Below are positions 49,986 to 59,401 of a stretch of DNA of 64,000 nt, one piece after another; position 1 is the first letter of the stretch, and the number at the start of each line of letters is the position of its first letter. The notes below the pieces were generated by a model that was not told where the DNA came from, did not search any database, and saw only the letters and a list, made by a program, of their open reading frames with translations. Made by a program: the position numbers and the translations under genes. Origin of the DNA: an uncultured Alphaproteobacteria bacterium (GTDB taxonomy: Bacteria > Pseudomonadota > Alphaproteobacteria > Rhodobacterales > Rhodobacteraceae); NCBI GenBank assembly GCA_902578545.1, contig CACHDI010000003.1, positions 106,333 to 170,332 of the forward strand, written 5' to 3'.

Positions 49986-51864
49986 TTCTCTCTTTTGTCA
50001 CTAACCGGTTTCTTTTAAGGAAAAGATTGATTAGAGTCATAGCTGCTGGAGTAATTCCTTCTATCCTAGAAGCGTGTAATAAGTTAAGAGGCCTTACTAA
50101 TTCAAGCTTTGAAAGAGCTTCATTGGATAGTCCTTTGATCTTCTTATAATTAATGTCTTTGGGTATTTTTATTGATTCATATTTCTTAAATTCTTCTATC
50201 TCTACCATTTGCCTACTAATGTAGACTTCATATTTTGCGATATTAGATAACTGAAGTAAGGTTTTTAACTTAATACGCTTTATTTCAGGGAAAAGATTTA
50301 TTAATTTATTTATGTTATCATGTGATTGACCCAAAAAATCAAAAGCCGTCCTCTTTTGGCCATCCTTTTTTACATTAATACCAACTTTTTCTGCTTGATT
50401 TGGTGATATTTTAAAAGACTTTAGAAGTGTAGACGCGATCTCGATCTCATTCATTTTTCTTTGAAAGTTTTTTTTCCTAGTAATATCAATTGTTCCTAAT
50501 TCTAAGCCTAATTTTGTTAATCGCGCATCTGCGTTATCTGCTCTTAAAGACAACCTATATTCAGCTCTTGAAGTAAACATTCTATATGGCTCTAACACTC
50601 CTTTTGTTGTAAGATCATCTATTAAAACACCTATATAACCTTGATCTCTTCCCATAATAAAAGGTTCTTGATTATTCAAAGAACGATAAGCATTTATTCC
50701 TGCAATCAAACCTTGTGCAGCAGCTTCTTCATATCCAGTAGTTCCATTTATTTGTCCAGCAAGGAAAAAGTTTTGAATTTTTTTTAATTCTAAAGATTGT
50801 TTAAGGCATCTTGGGTCTATATAATCATACTCAATAGCGTATCCAGGTTGCAAAATCCTAACATTTTCTAAACCTTTAATAGTCGACAACAATTCCAATT
50901 GTATGCTTTCAGGTAAAGATGTGGAGATGCCGTTTGGGTAAATTATATTTGAAATTAAACCCTCAGGCTCTAGAAAAATTTGATGCCTATCTTTATCAGA
51001 AAAACGATGAACTTTATCCTCTATTGATGGACAATACCTAGGTCCTTTTGATGAAATATTCCCGTTGAAAATTGCAGATTTTTGCAGATTTTCATTTATA
51101 ATTTCATGAGTTTTTTCATTTGTGTATGTTATATGACAATCTATTTGTTTTAAATTAATTTTCCTTGTCAAAAAAGAAAAAAACACTGGGTCACTATCAG
51201 CCTTCTGTTTTTCAAGTATATTCCAGTTAATAGTTTTAGCATCAAGTCTTGGGGGAGTTCCTGTTTTCAACCTTCCCATAGTTAAATTTAAATCATATAA
51301 ACAATTGGCTAAACTTATAGATGCATTATCACCCTTTCTTCCACCAGAAAATGATTTATTGCCAATATGAATGATACCATTTAAGAAAGTGCCAGTAGTT
51401 AAAACAACTGATTTAGCATACAGTTTTTTATTGTTAGAGAGTACTACCCCTTTTATTTTTTTAGCATCTATAATAAGTCCTGAAACTTCTTCAGATAAAA
51501 TATTAAGATTTTTTAGTTTTGTAAGCTTATTATAGACAAAATTTTTGTAATATTCTCTATCTATTTGAGATCTCGGGCCTTGCACAGCAGGCCCCTTGCT
51601 TCTGTTTAAGAGCCTAAACTGTATACCTGCGAAATCAGCAGCTAAAGACATAATTCCGCCTATTGCATCAATCTCTCTTACAAGATGTCCTTTGCCCAGC
51701 CCACCAATTGCAGGGTTGCAAGACATTTCTCCTATTTTTTTTTGATCATTAGTGATCAAAAGTGTATCTGCACCAAGAACTGCACTTATGTGAGAAGCTT
51801 CTGTTCCTGCATGCCCCCCACCTATGACTATAATCTCATAACTTTGTTTCACGTGAAACCTCAA
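49966..51864 (-). CDS. mnmG: tRNA uridine-34 5-carboxymethylaminomethyl modification enzyme MnmG
   Basis: The 632-residue FAD protein has [18 protein letters not shown] for FAD binding, [29 protein letters not shown], and the C-terminal helical region for MnmE contact. With MnmE it modifies the wobble uridine of several tRNAs. The initial residues FHVKQ are encoded by a parS site, a feature shared with other Alphaproteobacteria. The start is ATG 51864, 9 bp after mnmE. Confidence 0.97.
   Translation of the reverse strand: MRFHVKQSYEIIVIGGGHAGTEASHISAVLGADTLLITNDQKKIGEMSCNPAIGGLGKGHLVREIDAIGGIMSLAADFAGIQFRLLNRSKGPAVQGPRSQIDREYYKNFVYNKLTKLKNLNILSEEVSGLIIDAKKIKGVVLSNNKKLYAKSVVLTTGTFLNGIIHIGNKSFSGGRKGDNASISLANCLYDLNLTMGRLKTGTPPRLDAKTINWNILEKQKADSDPVFFSFLTRKINLKQIDCHITYTNEKTHEIINENLQKSAIFNGNISSKGPRYCPSIEDKVHRFSDKDRHQIFLEPEGLISNIIYPNGISTSLPESIQLELLSTIKGLENVRILQPGYAIEYDYIDPRCLKQSLELKKIQNFFLAGQINGTTGYEEAAAQGLIAGINAYRSLNNQEPFIMGRDQGYIGVLIDDLTTKGVLEPYRMFTSRAEYRLSLRADNADARLTKLGLELGTIDITRKKNFQRKMNEIEIASTLLKSFKISPNQAEKVGINVKKDGQKRTAFDFLGQSHDNINKLINLFPEIKRIKLKTLLQLSNIAKYEVYISRQMVEIEEFKKYESIKIPKDINYKKIKGLSNEALSKLELVRPLNLLHASRIEGITPAAMTLINLFLKRNRLVTKERNAKKTA
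51845..51860. promoter_or_regulatory. parS site at the start of mnmG
   Basis: The site contains the perfect palindrome GTTTCACGTGAAAC (51846-51859) within TGTTTCACGTGAAACC, one base short of the full consensus. It overlaps the first codons of mnmG, which read as FHVKQ. ParB should bind here to nucleate the partition complex. Confidence 0.9.
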
Positions 51865-51873
51865 ATTCTAATT

Positions 51874-53181
51874 TTACTTACCAATACAAAAATTTGAAAA
51901 TATTTCTCCAAGCATGCTTTCTGTATCTATCAAACCCAACAAACCATCAAAATTAAGGATTATACCCCGCAATTCATTCGCGAGCAATTCCAATTCAATT
52001 AGATCTCTGGAGACCAGCTCTTTTATATTGTTAATATTATTAATACAAATATTAACTCTCTCTAAATGTCTGGTTCTATTTATCACGGTTGAAGTTATTT
52101 TTTTTGAATATAGTTTCTCTTTTATTTGTTGTAACAAATTTTCGATACCTTTGCCAGTTTTTCCCGATATACTGGGTTCTGACCCTTTCAAATCTCCCTT
52201 AGGTCTTAAAACTATATCTAAAGAAGATTTTTTAAGCCCTAAAGAAAGAACTTCTTCTATATTCTCAGAAAGTATAACCCTTAAATGAGACTTGTTTGCT
52301 TTTTTTAAGGATTTAGAGATACCAATCTTTTCTATTTTATTTTTTGATTTTCTAATTCCAGCAGTGTCTAAAAAAACAATAGGGATTCCATCTAAGTTAT
52401 ACCTAAGTTCTATAATGTCTCTAGTAGTTCCAGATATTCTAGAAGTAATAGCCACATTCCTCTTTGCTAACTTATTTATTAAAGTGGATTTACCTGAATT
52501 AGGTTTACCAACAATTGATACAATAAATCCAGATCTCAAAGATTCAGAAAATTTAAAACCCTTTTTTTCTTTTATAAGATCTTTTTCTAGGCAAAGTATT
52601 GATTTAGTAACATTTTTTATAATGTTAGTATCATCTACATCTTCATAGAAATCTATATTTGCTTCTATTAGAGATAAAATTTTTAAAACATCGTTTTTCC
52701 ATTTAATTATTTTTTTATTGGTTTTACCAGTATAAGTATCTAACGCTTGCTTTTGTTGATACTCAGTTTCTGCTTGCAAAAGGTCTGACAAACCCTCTAC
52801 CTGTGTCAAACTAAGTTTATTATTTTCAAGAGCTCTTTGAGTAAACTCCCCAGGAAATGCTTGTCTTAAAAAAGAGATTTTACTAAGTGTTTCCATCACT
52901 GTCTTAATTACTATTATGCTACCGTGAATATGCAGTTCTGCCATTTGTTCATTAGTAAAACTTTTATTTTCCTCAAAAGATACCACTAAAGCCTCATCCA
53001 ATAAGGAGTTGTCAGATGAATATATTTTTTTTAAGGTTAAGGTTCTTTTTTTTTTAAAACTTGTTATATTACAACGACATAATATGCCTAGAGCATTAAG
53101 GGTATCAGGTCCAGATATTCTAATAACAGCTATTGCTGATACACTTTCAGGTGTAGAAAGAGCAAAAATTGTTTTTTTCAT
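51874..53181 (-). CDS. mnmE: tRNA modification GTPase MnmE
   Basis: The 435-residue protein begins MKKTIFALSTPESVSAIAVIRISG (formyl-THF-binding domain), has a G domain with P-loop GKPNSGKST, RISGTTRD and DTAGIRK, and ends in the conserved CIGK. It works with MnmG on tRNA wobble uridine. ATG 53181 is preferred; a TTG at 53190 would overlap rho. The G4 motif, normally NKxD, reads PKGD in LRPKGDL, which could weaken guanine specificity. Length is slightly short (usually 440-455). Confidence 0.95.
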   Translation of the reverse strand: MKKTIFALSTPESVSAIAVIRISGPDTLNALGILCRCNITSFKKKRTLTLKKIYSSDNSLLDEALVVSFEENKSFTNEQMAELHIHGSIIVIKTVMETLSKISFLRQAFPGEFTQRALENNKLSLTQVEGLSDLLQAETEYQQKQALDTYTGKTNKKIIKWKNDVLKILSLIEANIDFYEDVDDTNIIKNVTKSILCLEKDLIKEKKGFKFSESLRSGFIVSIVGKPNSGKSTLINKLAKRNVAITSRISGTTRDIIELRYNLDGIPIVFLDTAGIRKSKNKIEKIGISKSLKKANKSHLRVILSENIEEVLSLGLKKSSLDIVLRPKGDLKGSEPSISGKTGKGIENLLQQIKEKLYSKKITSTVINRTRHLERVNICINNINNIKELVSRDLIELELLANELRGIILNFDGLLGLIDTESMLGEIFSNFCIGK

Positions 53182-53186
53182 TTCTA

Positions 53187-54485
53187 TCAATTGTTCATAG
53201 AATCAAAAAACTCTGAATTTGTTTTGGTCTGCTTCAGTTTACTTAAAAGAAATTCTATTGCATCAGTTGTTCCCATAGGGTTTAATATTCTTCTTAGAAC
53301 GAAAACTTTTGTTAGTTCTGTTTTTTCTACTAATAATTCTTCTTTTCTTGTCCCTGATTTTAACAAATCAATGGCAGGAAAAACCCTTTTATCAGCAACT
53401 TTTCTATCTAATACTAATTCAGAGTTACCTGTTCCTTTAAATTCTTCAAAAATAACCTCATCCATTCTGCTACCAGTATCAATGAGAGCTGTTGCAATAA
53501 TTGTAAGTGAACCACCTTCTTCAATATTTCTGGCTGCTCCAAAAAACCTTTTTGGTCTTTGAAGAGCATTTGCATCGACACCACCAGTAAGGACTTTTCC
53601 AGAAGAGGGTACTACAGTATTATAAGCTCTACCCAATCTAGTTATAGAATCTAATAATATGACTACATCTCTTTTGTGTTCTACTAATCTTTTTGCTTTT
53701 TCTATAACCATTTCTGCTACAGCAACGTGTCTTGTAGCTGGTTCATCAAAAGTTGAGGATATTACCTCTCCCTTAACGGATCTTTGCATATCTGTCACTT
53801 CTTCTGGTCTTTCATCTACTAAGAGAACTATTAAATAACTATCTGGTTGGTTTTTCTCAATAGCATGCGCAATGTTTTGAAGTATAACAGTTTTTCCTGT
53901 TCGAGGAGGAGCCACTATCAAGGATCTCTGACCTTTTCCAATAGGAGCAATTAAATCAATAACTCTAGCAGATTGATCTTTAATTGTAGGGTCTTCTATT
54001 TCCAATTTAAATCTTTCATCTGGATATAGAGGTGTTAAATTGTCAAAGTGAATTTTATGTTTTGCTTTTTCAGGTTCAGCAAAATTTATTGCTTTCACAG
54101 TAACTAAACCAAAATATCTTTCATTATCTTTTGGCGCGCAAATTGCTCCTTCAAGAGTGTCACCAGTTCTCAATGAAAGTTTTTTTATCTGAGAAGGGCT
54201 TACATATATATCATCGGGACCAGGAAGATAATTCGCATCTGTTGATCTTAAAAAACCAAAACCGTCTTGTACAACCTCTAATACTCCATCACCGTATATT
54301 TCAACTCCATTTTCTGCCATTTCTTTTAATATGGCAAACATCATATCACCTTTTCTCATTGTCGAAGCATTATCGATTTCAATTTTTTCTGCAAACTTTA
54401 ATAGATTTGCAGGAGACTGAGACTTAAGTTCTGATAGTGAAAGTTCTTTTATATTTTTAAGATCAATCTGATTTAAATCGACCAT
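53187..54485 (-). CDS. rho: Transcription termination factor Rho
   Basis: The 432-residue hexameric helicase has the N-terminal helical bundle, the cold-shock RNA-binding region ([30 protein letters not shown]), the P-loop [25 protein letters not shown] and [22 protein letters not shown]. Rho stops transcription of untranslated RNA; with few intrinsic terminators in the window it may carry much of the load. Its position between hemE and mnmE is the conserved origin-proximal one. Confidence 0.98.
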   Translation of the reverse strand: MVDLNQIDLKNIKELSLSELKSQSPANLLKFAEKIEIDNASTMRKGDMMFAILKEMAENGVEIYGDGVLEVVQDGFGFLRSTDANYLPGPDDIYVSPSQIKKLSLRTGDTLEGAICAPKDNERYFGLVTVKAINFAEPEKAKHKIHFDNLTPLYPDERFKLEIEDPTIKDQSARVIDLIAPIGKGQRSLIVAPPRTGKTVILQNIAHAIEKNQPDSYLIVLLVDERPEEVTDMQRSVKGEVISSTFDEPATRHVAVAEMVIEKAKRLVEHKRDVVILLDSITRLGRAYNTVVPSSGKVLTGGVDANALQRPKRFFGAARNIEEGGSLTIIATALIDTGSRMDEVIFEEFKGTGNSELVLDRKVADKRVFPAIDLLKSGTRKEELLVEKTELTKVFVLRRILNPMGTTDAIEFLLSKLKQTKTNSEFFDSMNN

Positions 54486-54567
54486 AGTGTATCCATTAAT
54501 TTAAATTGGGTGAATATTCGGAGAATACCGTACAATTAGATAATATCAAAGATTACCTAAAGTCAAT

Positions 54568-55608
54568 TTAATTTTTTTCTTTTATGGTTTTCAATAATAA
54601 TTCTACGTTATGAATCTTTGCATCAGGTGTTATACCGTGTCCAAGATTGAAAATATGACCTGAAGAGGAAAACTTATTTACGATATTTAGTGTACCTTCA
54701 ACTAATTCTTTTCCTCCTGAAATTAAATAAGCCGGGTCTAAATTACCCTGTATTACTATTTCTTTTTGTATGTTTTTTTTTGCCCAATCTAAATCTATAC
54801 TTGAATCTACAGCTACACAATCAAACTCTTTGACCATTGCGAATTTCTTATACATTGGACCAATCCCACGTGGAAAGACGATAACAGGTATATTAGGAAA
54901 TCTTTTTTTTATTTCTTTAGCAATAACTTTCATTGGTTCCAATGAATATTTTTCAATATAAATTGCAGGTAATGAGTTTGCCCAACTATCAAATAATTTT
55001 ATAACATCAACTCCGGCTTCTATTTGTTTAGACAAATATTCAATAGTAGCGTCCTGTATTTTTACTATTAATTTTTTAAAAACCTGTGGATAATTTAACA
55101 TAAATGTTTTTGTTTTAATATGATCTTTGGATCCTTTGCCTTCTATCATATAGGTAGCAACTGTCCATGGAGATCCAGCAAAACCAATAAAAGTAATATT
55201 AGTTTCTAATTTTGATCTAATATTAGTTACTGCTTCATAAACTGGCTCTAAAGTACTGTGAATATCTTCAGTATTTCTCAAATTTTCAATATCTTCATTG
55301 TTTTTAAGTGGTTCTAAAATAGGCCCAATTCCTTCTTTAAATTCTAGATGTTGACCAAGTGCATTTGGAATTAAAAGGATGTCAGCGAATAGTATAGCAC
55401 CATCTAAATTAAATCTTCTTAATGGCTGTAATGTAACCTCTGTAGTCAAAGTAGGATTGTAACATAAATCTAAAAAACTACCTGCTTGTTTTCTTACTTC
55501 TCTGTATTCTGGTAGATATCTCCCTGCTTGACGCATTAACCAAACAGGAGGTGTATTAAACTTATGACCCTGTAAAGTTTTTAACAATTTTTTATTATTA
55601 TAATTCAT
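54568..55608 (-). CDS. hemE: Uroporphyrinogen decarboxylase
   Basis: The 346-residue enzyme has WLMRQAGRYLPEYR with the conserved arginines, CYNPTLTTEVTLQPLRRF, FADILLIPNALG with the catalytic Asp, GFAGSPWTVATYMIEG and FNLGHGI. It decarboxylates uroporphyrinogen III to coproporphyrinogen III in heme synthesis. In Caulobacter and others hemE borders the replication origin, as it does the candidate origin here. A perfect DnaA box (55085-55093) lies inside the gene. Confidence 0.97.
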   Translation of the reverse strand: MNYNNKKLLKTLQGHKFNTPPVWLMRQAGRYLPEYREVRKQAGSFLDLCYNPTLTTEVTLQPLRRFNLDGAILFADILLIPNALGQHLEFKEGIGPILEPLKNNEDIENLRNTEDIHSTLEPVYEAVTNIRSKLETNITFIGFAGSPWTVATYMIEGKGSKDHIKTKTFMLNYPQVFKKLIVKIQDATIEYLSKQIEAGVDVIKLFDSWANSLPAIYIEKYSLEPMKVIAKEIKKRFPNIPVIVFPRGIGPMYKKFAMVKEFDCVAVDSSIDLDWAKKNIQKEIVIQGNLDPAYLISGGKELVEGTLNIVNKFSSSGHIFNLGHGITPDAKIHNVELLLKTIKEKN

Positions 55609-55851
55609 AATATATATATAAATAGTATTAGTAAGTAGTTATACTTTATTATGTGGAAAAAAAAAATTAAATACTTATTAACAATTCTAAAAAAATAAAT
55701 TATTGAAAAAAAACATATATTCAAAATATTCACATATGTGATTAACTTAATTAACAGACATACAATTATAAGAAGTATGTTTAAAAAATATGGATAAACA
55801 AAAGGTTTTAAAATCTGTTGATTTTTTTGTGGATAAGATAAAAATTAAAAC
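55609..55851. other. Candidate chromosomal replication origin (oriC)
   Basis: The 243-bp, extremely AT-rich gap separates divergent hemE and aroE. DnaA-box matches seen are TGTGGATAA at 55828-55836 (perfect), TGTGGAAAA at 55652-55660 (fits TTWTNCACA), TATGGATAA at 55789-55797 and two weaker ones at 55726-55734 and 55737-55745. A TTAA-N7-TTAA sequence resembling a CtrA site is at 55667-55681. Neighbouring genes (parAB, mnmEG, rho, hemE) are those expected at an alphaproteobacterial origin, and genes on both sides point away from it. Confidence 0.75.
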
Positions 55852-56700
55852 ATGTATAAAGATAAATTAGAGTTAAAAATAGCAGGTGTTATCGGTGACC
55901 CAATTAATCATACAAGATCACCATTAATACACCAATATTGGATAAATAAAAATCAAATTAATTGTTTTTATATTCCTATAAGAGTAAGAAGTTTTGAATT
56001 AGAAAAAAAATTATTTTATATAAAAGAATTAAATTTTAGTGGTTTAAACGTAACCATACCACATAAAGAAAACATCTTAAATTTTGTTGATGAAATAAAA
56101 GATTCTGCCAAAGTTATTGGTGCAGCAAATACTATATACTTCAAAAATGGAAAAATTATTGCCGACAATACAGACACATATGGTTTTTACCAATCTTTAA
56201 TAAAAAATTTTCCAAATTATAATTTTAAAAAAGAAAAGGTACTTGTAATTGGTGCTGGTGGAGCGTCTAGGGCAGTTACATCTGTTTTTTTAAAACAAAA
56301 TATCCAGGAAATTAGAATAATCAATAGGAATATTGACAAAGCAATGAAAATTAAAAATGATTTATCATCAAAAATAAAAATTTATAACTGGTCTGAGTTT
56401 CCAATTTCACTTAATGAAATTACAACAATTGTTAATACGACTTCATTAGGTAATTTAGGATCAGAACATTTTAACTTAAGCTTAAAAGGTGTAAAAAAGG
56501 GCGGAATAGCTATTGATCTGATTTATAATCCGTTGAAAACCTCTTTTATGAAACAAGCTGAAAAAGAAAATATGAGAGCTATAAATGGTTTAGACATGCT
56601 TATATATCAAGCAAAAAGTGGTTTCCAAAATTGGTTTAAAAATAAACCTACTTATACAAATGAATTGAGAAAAATAATTGAAGATTCTATAAAGAGTTAA
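55852..56700 (+). CDS. aroE: Shikimate dehydrogenase
   Basis: The 282-residue protein has the substrate site HTRSPLIHQYW, NVTIPHKE with the catalytic Lys, DNTDTYGF with the catalytic Asp, and the NADP loop VIGAGGASRAV. It reduces 3-dehydroshikimate in aromatic amino-acid synthesis. It begins the rightward aroE-coaE-dnaQ series at the origin. maf, which commonly precedes aroE here, is missing. Confidence 0.96.
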   Translation: MYKDKLELKIAGVIGDPINHTRSPLIHQYWINKNQINCFYIPIRVRSFELEKKLFYIKELNFSGLNVTIPHKENILNFVDEIKDSAKVIGAANTIYFKNGKIIADNTDTYGFYQSLIKNFPNYNFKKEKVLVIGAGGASRAVTSVFLKQNIQEIRIINRNIDKAMKIKNDLSSKIKIYNWSEFPISLNEITTIVNTTSLGNLGSEHFNLSLKGVKKGGIAIDLIYNPLKTSFMKQAEKENMRAINGLDMLIYQAKSGFQNWFKNKPTYTNELRKIIEDSIKS

Positions 56701-56703
56701 AAC

Positions 56704-57297
56704 TTGGCAATTAAAATAGGGATAACTGGTTCTATAGGGATGGGAAAATCCACAGTCTCATCAATTTTTAGAAACAATAATATTAAAGTATGGGATGCTG
56801 ATTTTGAGGTTCATACTTTATATAAAAAAGGAAAAGATGGGTATAAATCTATTATTTCAATTTATCCAGAATTAGAAGATAAAGTGGAAATTAATAGAAA
56901 AAAAGTATCATATTTAATAAGGAAAAAGAAAATTGATTTGAAAGTAATTGAAGAAATAATTCACCCACTTTTAATAAAAAGTAGAGAGATATTTATTAAA
57001 GAAAACGAGAGAGAAAAATTATTAATTTTTGACATACCGCTTTTATATGAAACAAAAGCACAAATTTGGTTGGACTATGTAATTACTGTTTTTTGTTCAG
57101 AAAAAAATCAAACAGAAAGATTAAAAAAAAGAGATGATTTTGATACAAGAAAGATTAATTATTTGCTTTCCAGGCAAATACCAATATATAAAAAAAATGA
57201 GAAAGCAGATTTTGTAATTAATACTGACCAAGATATGCAACAAGTTGAAAAACAGGTTGTTAATATTATAAAGACAGTGAGAAAATCTAATGGTTAG
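56704..57297 (+). CDS. coaE: Dephospho-CoA kinase
   Basis: The 197-residue P-loop kinase has GITGSIGMGKSTVSSIF, WDADFEVHTLY with the catalytic Asp, and IFDIPLLYET in the substrate region. It performs the last step of coenzyme A synthesis. The start is TTG 56704, three bases after the aroE stop. Its end overlaps dnaQ by 8 bases. Confidence 0.95.
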   Translation: MAIKIGITGSIGMGKSTVSSIFRNNNIKVWDADFEVHTLYKKGKDGYKSIISIYPELEDKVEINRKKVSYLIRKKKIDLKVIEEIIHPLLIKSREIFIKENEREKLLIFDIPLLYETKAQIWLDYVITVFCSEKNQTERLKKRDDFDTRKINYLLSRQIPIYKKNEKADFVINTDQDMQQVEKQVVNIIKTVRKSNG

Positions 57298-58021
57298 AGA
57301 AATAGTTTTAGATACAGAAACCACAGGTTTAAATCCATTAGAGGGCCATAAAATAATAGAAATTGCAGCTATCGAATTAATAGACCATATAAAAACAGAA
57401 AAAAATTTCCATTTTTTTATAAATCCAGAAAGAGAAATACCCGAGGCTAGTCAAAAAATACATAATATTTCTAATGAAAAAGTAAAAGATAAACCAAAAT
57501 TCGGGGAAATCTATAAAAAATTCCTAGATTTTATAAAAAATGATTGTTTAATAATTCATAATGCAGAATTTGATTTAAAATTCTTAAATTATGAACTTAA
57601 TGAAATTGGAATAGGTGATATAGAAAACAAAGTAGTTGATACACTAAAAATCGCAAGATCCAAATATCCAGGCTCATCTGTTTCACTAGATTCTTTGTGT
57701 AAAAAATTTAATATAGATACTAAAAAAAGAGTTGAAAATGGACATGGTGCGCTAATTGATTGTCACTTGTTGAGTGAAGTGTATTTGGAAATATTAGGTG
57801 GTAAACAGTCAAATTTTAATCTCAATAAGGGTTTTGATAAATTGAAAAGTGAAAAAGGAGAGAAAAAAACCAATCATTTTTTAAGACAAAACAATTTAGA
57901 AACAAGACTAAATAATAAAGTAATTAACATACATTTAGATTTTTTAAATGAGATAAATTGTAAGAATTCATGGGGTATGCTTCATCAAAGCTTATTAAAT
58001 AAATTAAATACAAAATTATAA
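57290..58021 (+). CDS. dnaQ: DNA polymerase III epsilon subunit
   Basis: The 243-residue proofreading exonuclease has Exo I VLDTETTGLNP, Exo II HNAEFDLKFLN and Exo III HGALIDCHLLSEVYLEI, with the DEDDh catalytic His. A C-terminal tail of about 65 residues should contact the polymerase alpha subunit. It starts with ATG inside the end of coaE. secB, often next in line, is not present. Confidence 0.95.
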   Translation: MVREIVLDTETTGLNPLEGHKIIEIAAIELIDHIKTEKNFHFFINPEREIPEASQKIHNISNEKVKDKPKFGEIYKKFLDFIKNDCLIIHNAEFDLKFLNYELNEIGIGDIENKVVDTLKIARSKYPGSSVSLDSLCKKFNIDTKKRVENGHGALIDCHLLSEVYLEILGGKQSNFNLNKGFDKLKSEKGEKKTNHFLRQNNLETRLNNKVINIHLDFLNEINCKNSWGMLHQSLLNKLNTKL

Positions 58022-58124
58022 GAACTCTTGCAAAATAAGATTAATTATAAATTAGACATTGATCTTAAAAAAAAAGTATATAAATCAATATATATTTACT
58101 AATTCGTTCGAAAGGTACAAATCA

Positions 58125-58790
58125 ATGGTTCAGATAATAATTCTTGCAGCCGTAGCATTTTTTTTATTTTGGAGATTAAGGTCTGTTTTAGGTTCAAGAC
58201 AAGGTTTTGAAAAGTTAAATAAGAGTGTAAATGAAAAAACAAAATCTTCAAAAATAAATTCGAATAGTGATGATAAAATAATAGATTTTAAGTCTGCAAA
58301 TATAGATGAGGAAATAGCTGATTATGTAGATGAAAAATCAGAACAATTTAAAATTTTATCAGAATTAAAAAAAATTGAAGATGGTTGGCAAGTGTCTCAT
58401 TTTGTGTCTGGTGCTAAATTAGCTTATGAAGAAATTCTTATGGCTTTCGAAAATGGTGATTTAGATAAAATAAAAAAACTTTCCTCTAAGGAAGTGTATA
58501 CAGCTTTCAAAGAAGTAATTGAAGATAGAAACAAAAAGGGTTTGCATGTTGAAGCCGTTTTTGGAGGTGTTCGTGACATAAGAATAAAAGATGTTAAACT
58601 TAATAAAAAAAACCTGGAAGCTAATATAACTATGGTTTTTCAATGTGATATTACTTACAGCATAAAAGATAAAAATAACAAAATTATCGAAGGTGGTCCT
58701 GATAAAGTAAAAAAACAAAAAGATGTTTGGACCTTTACTAGAAAAATGAATTCAGATATTCCAAACTGGTACTTGACAAAAACTGAATAA
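58125..58790 (+). CDS. Tim44 domain-containing membrane-anchored protein
   Basis: The 221-residue protein has an N-terminal membrane anchor (VQIIILAAVAFFLFWRL), a Gly-Ser-rich link and a charged low-complexity part to about residue 85, then a C-terminal Tim44/mL45-like domain (VSGAKLAYEEILMAFENGDLDKIKKLSSKEVYTAF). Mitochondrial Tim44 tethers mtHsp70 to the import channel; bacterial homologues (TimA) are envelope proteins of unclear function. ATG 58125 with AAGG nine bases before it is preferred over TTG 58059. Confidence 0.87.
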   Translation: MVQIIILAAVAFFLFWRLRSVLGSRQGFEKLNKSVNEKTKSSKINSNSDDKIIDFKSANIDEEIADYVDEKSEQFKILSELKKIEDGWQVSHFVSGAKLAYEEILMAFENGDLDKIKKLSSKEVYTAFKEVIEDRNKKGLHVEAVFGGVRDIRIKDVKLNKKNLEANITMVFQCDITYSIKDKNNKIIEGGPDKVKKQKDVWTFTRKMNSDIPNWYLTKTE

Positions 58791-58813
58791 ATAACAACCA
58801 AGGTAAAAATTTT

Positions 58814-59401
58814 TTGTCTGATAAAAAAAAACTATCTGAAGAAGATATTAAGTATTGGTTGGCATTAACTAAGACATTAGATTCTAAAAAATACAGTCAT
58901 TTAAAAAATCAAAACTTTTGTTATGAGAAAGAAACTTACTCTCATAAAAAAATAGATATAGAAAAGAGTTTCATTTTTAAAAAAGAAAAAGCTATAAGAA
59001 AAACATGTGAAAAAAAATATTTTAAAAATATAATTCTTGAAGACAATAGGATTGACAAAAAGAAATTAAGTCTATTGAAAAGAGGTAAATTACAACCAGA
59101 ATTTATATTAGATTTACATGGAATGAATACTGTTACAGCAAAAAAAAGATCAATTGAATTTATAAGATTCAATTATTTGAATGGTAAAAGGTTATTATTA
59201 ATAATTACAGGAAAAGGAAAATCTTTAAAAACAAGTTTTTTTGAAAATAAAACTCAGATTGGAATTATTAGAAAATCCTTAAAAGCATGGTTATATGAAT
59301 CAGATATGAGAACAAAAATATTGGGAGTAGTATCATCTCATATAATTCATGGTGGTGAAGGCGCCTTTTATATATATTTGAAAAAAAATAAAAATTTATA
59401 G
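58814..59401 (+). CDS. Smr/MutS2-like domain protein
   Basis: The 195-residue protein has a lysine-rich N-terminal half and a C-terminal Smr domain with [18 protein letters not shown] and [11 protein letters not shown]. Smr domains are nucleases or RNA/DNA binding modules; the alphaproteobacterial stand-alone protein is uncharacterised. The start is TTG 58814, 23 bp after the Tim44 gene. Its 3' end overlaps convergent hslU by 6 bp. Confidence 0.9.
   Translation: MSDKKKLSEEDIKYWLALTKTLDSKKYSHLKNQNFCYEKETYSHKKIDIEKSFIFKKEKAIRKTCEKKYFKNIILEDNRIDKKKLSLLKRGKLQPEFILDLHGMNTVTAKKRSIEFIRFNYLNGKRLLLIITGKGKSLKTSFFENKTQIGIIRKSLKAWLYESDMRTKILGVVSSHIIHGGEGAFYIYLKKNKNL

Noticed and set aside
54862..54877. 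Possible third parS around CACGTG (54867-54872) in hemE
   Set aside because: Only the central CACGTG matches; the flanks diverge from TGTTNCACGTGAAACA at most positions.
58059..58124. Longer N-terminus of the Tim44-like protein from TTG 58059
   Set aside because: The extension lacks conservation with the typical start at the membrane anchor, and ATG 58125 has an AAGG in place.
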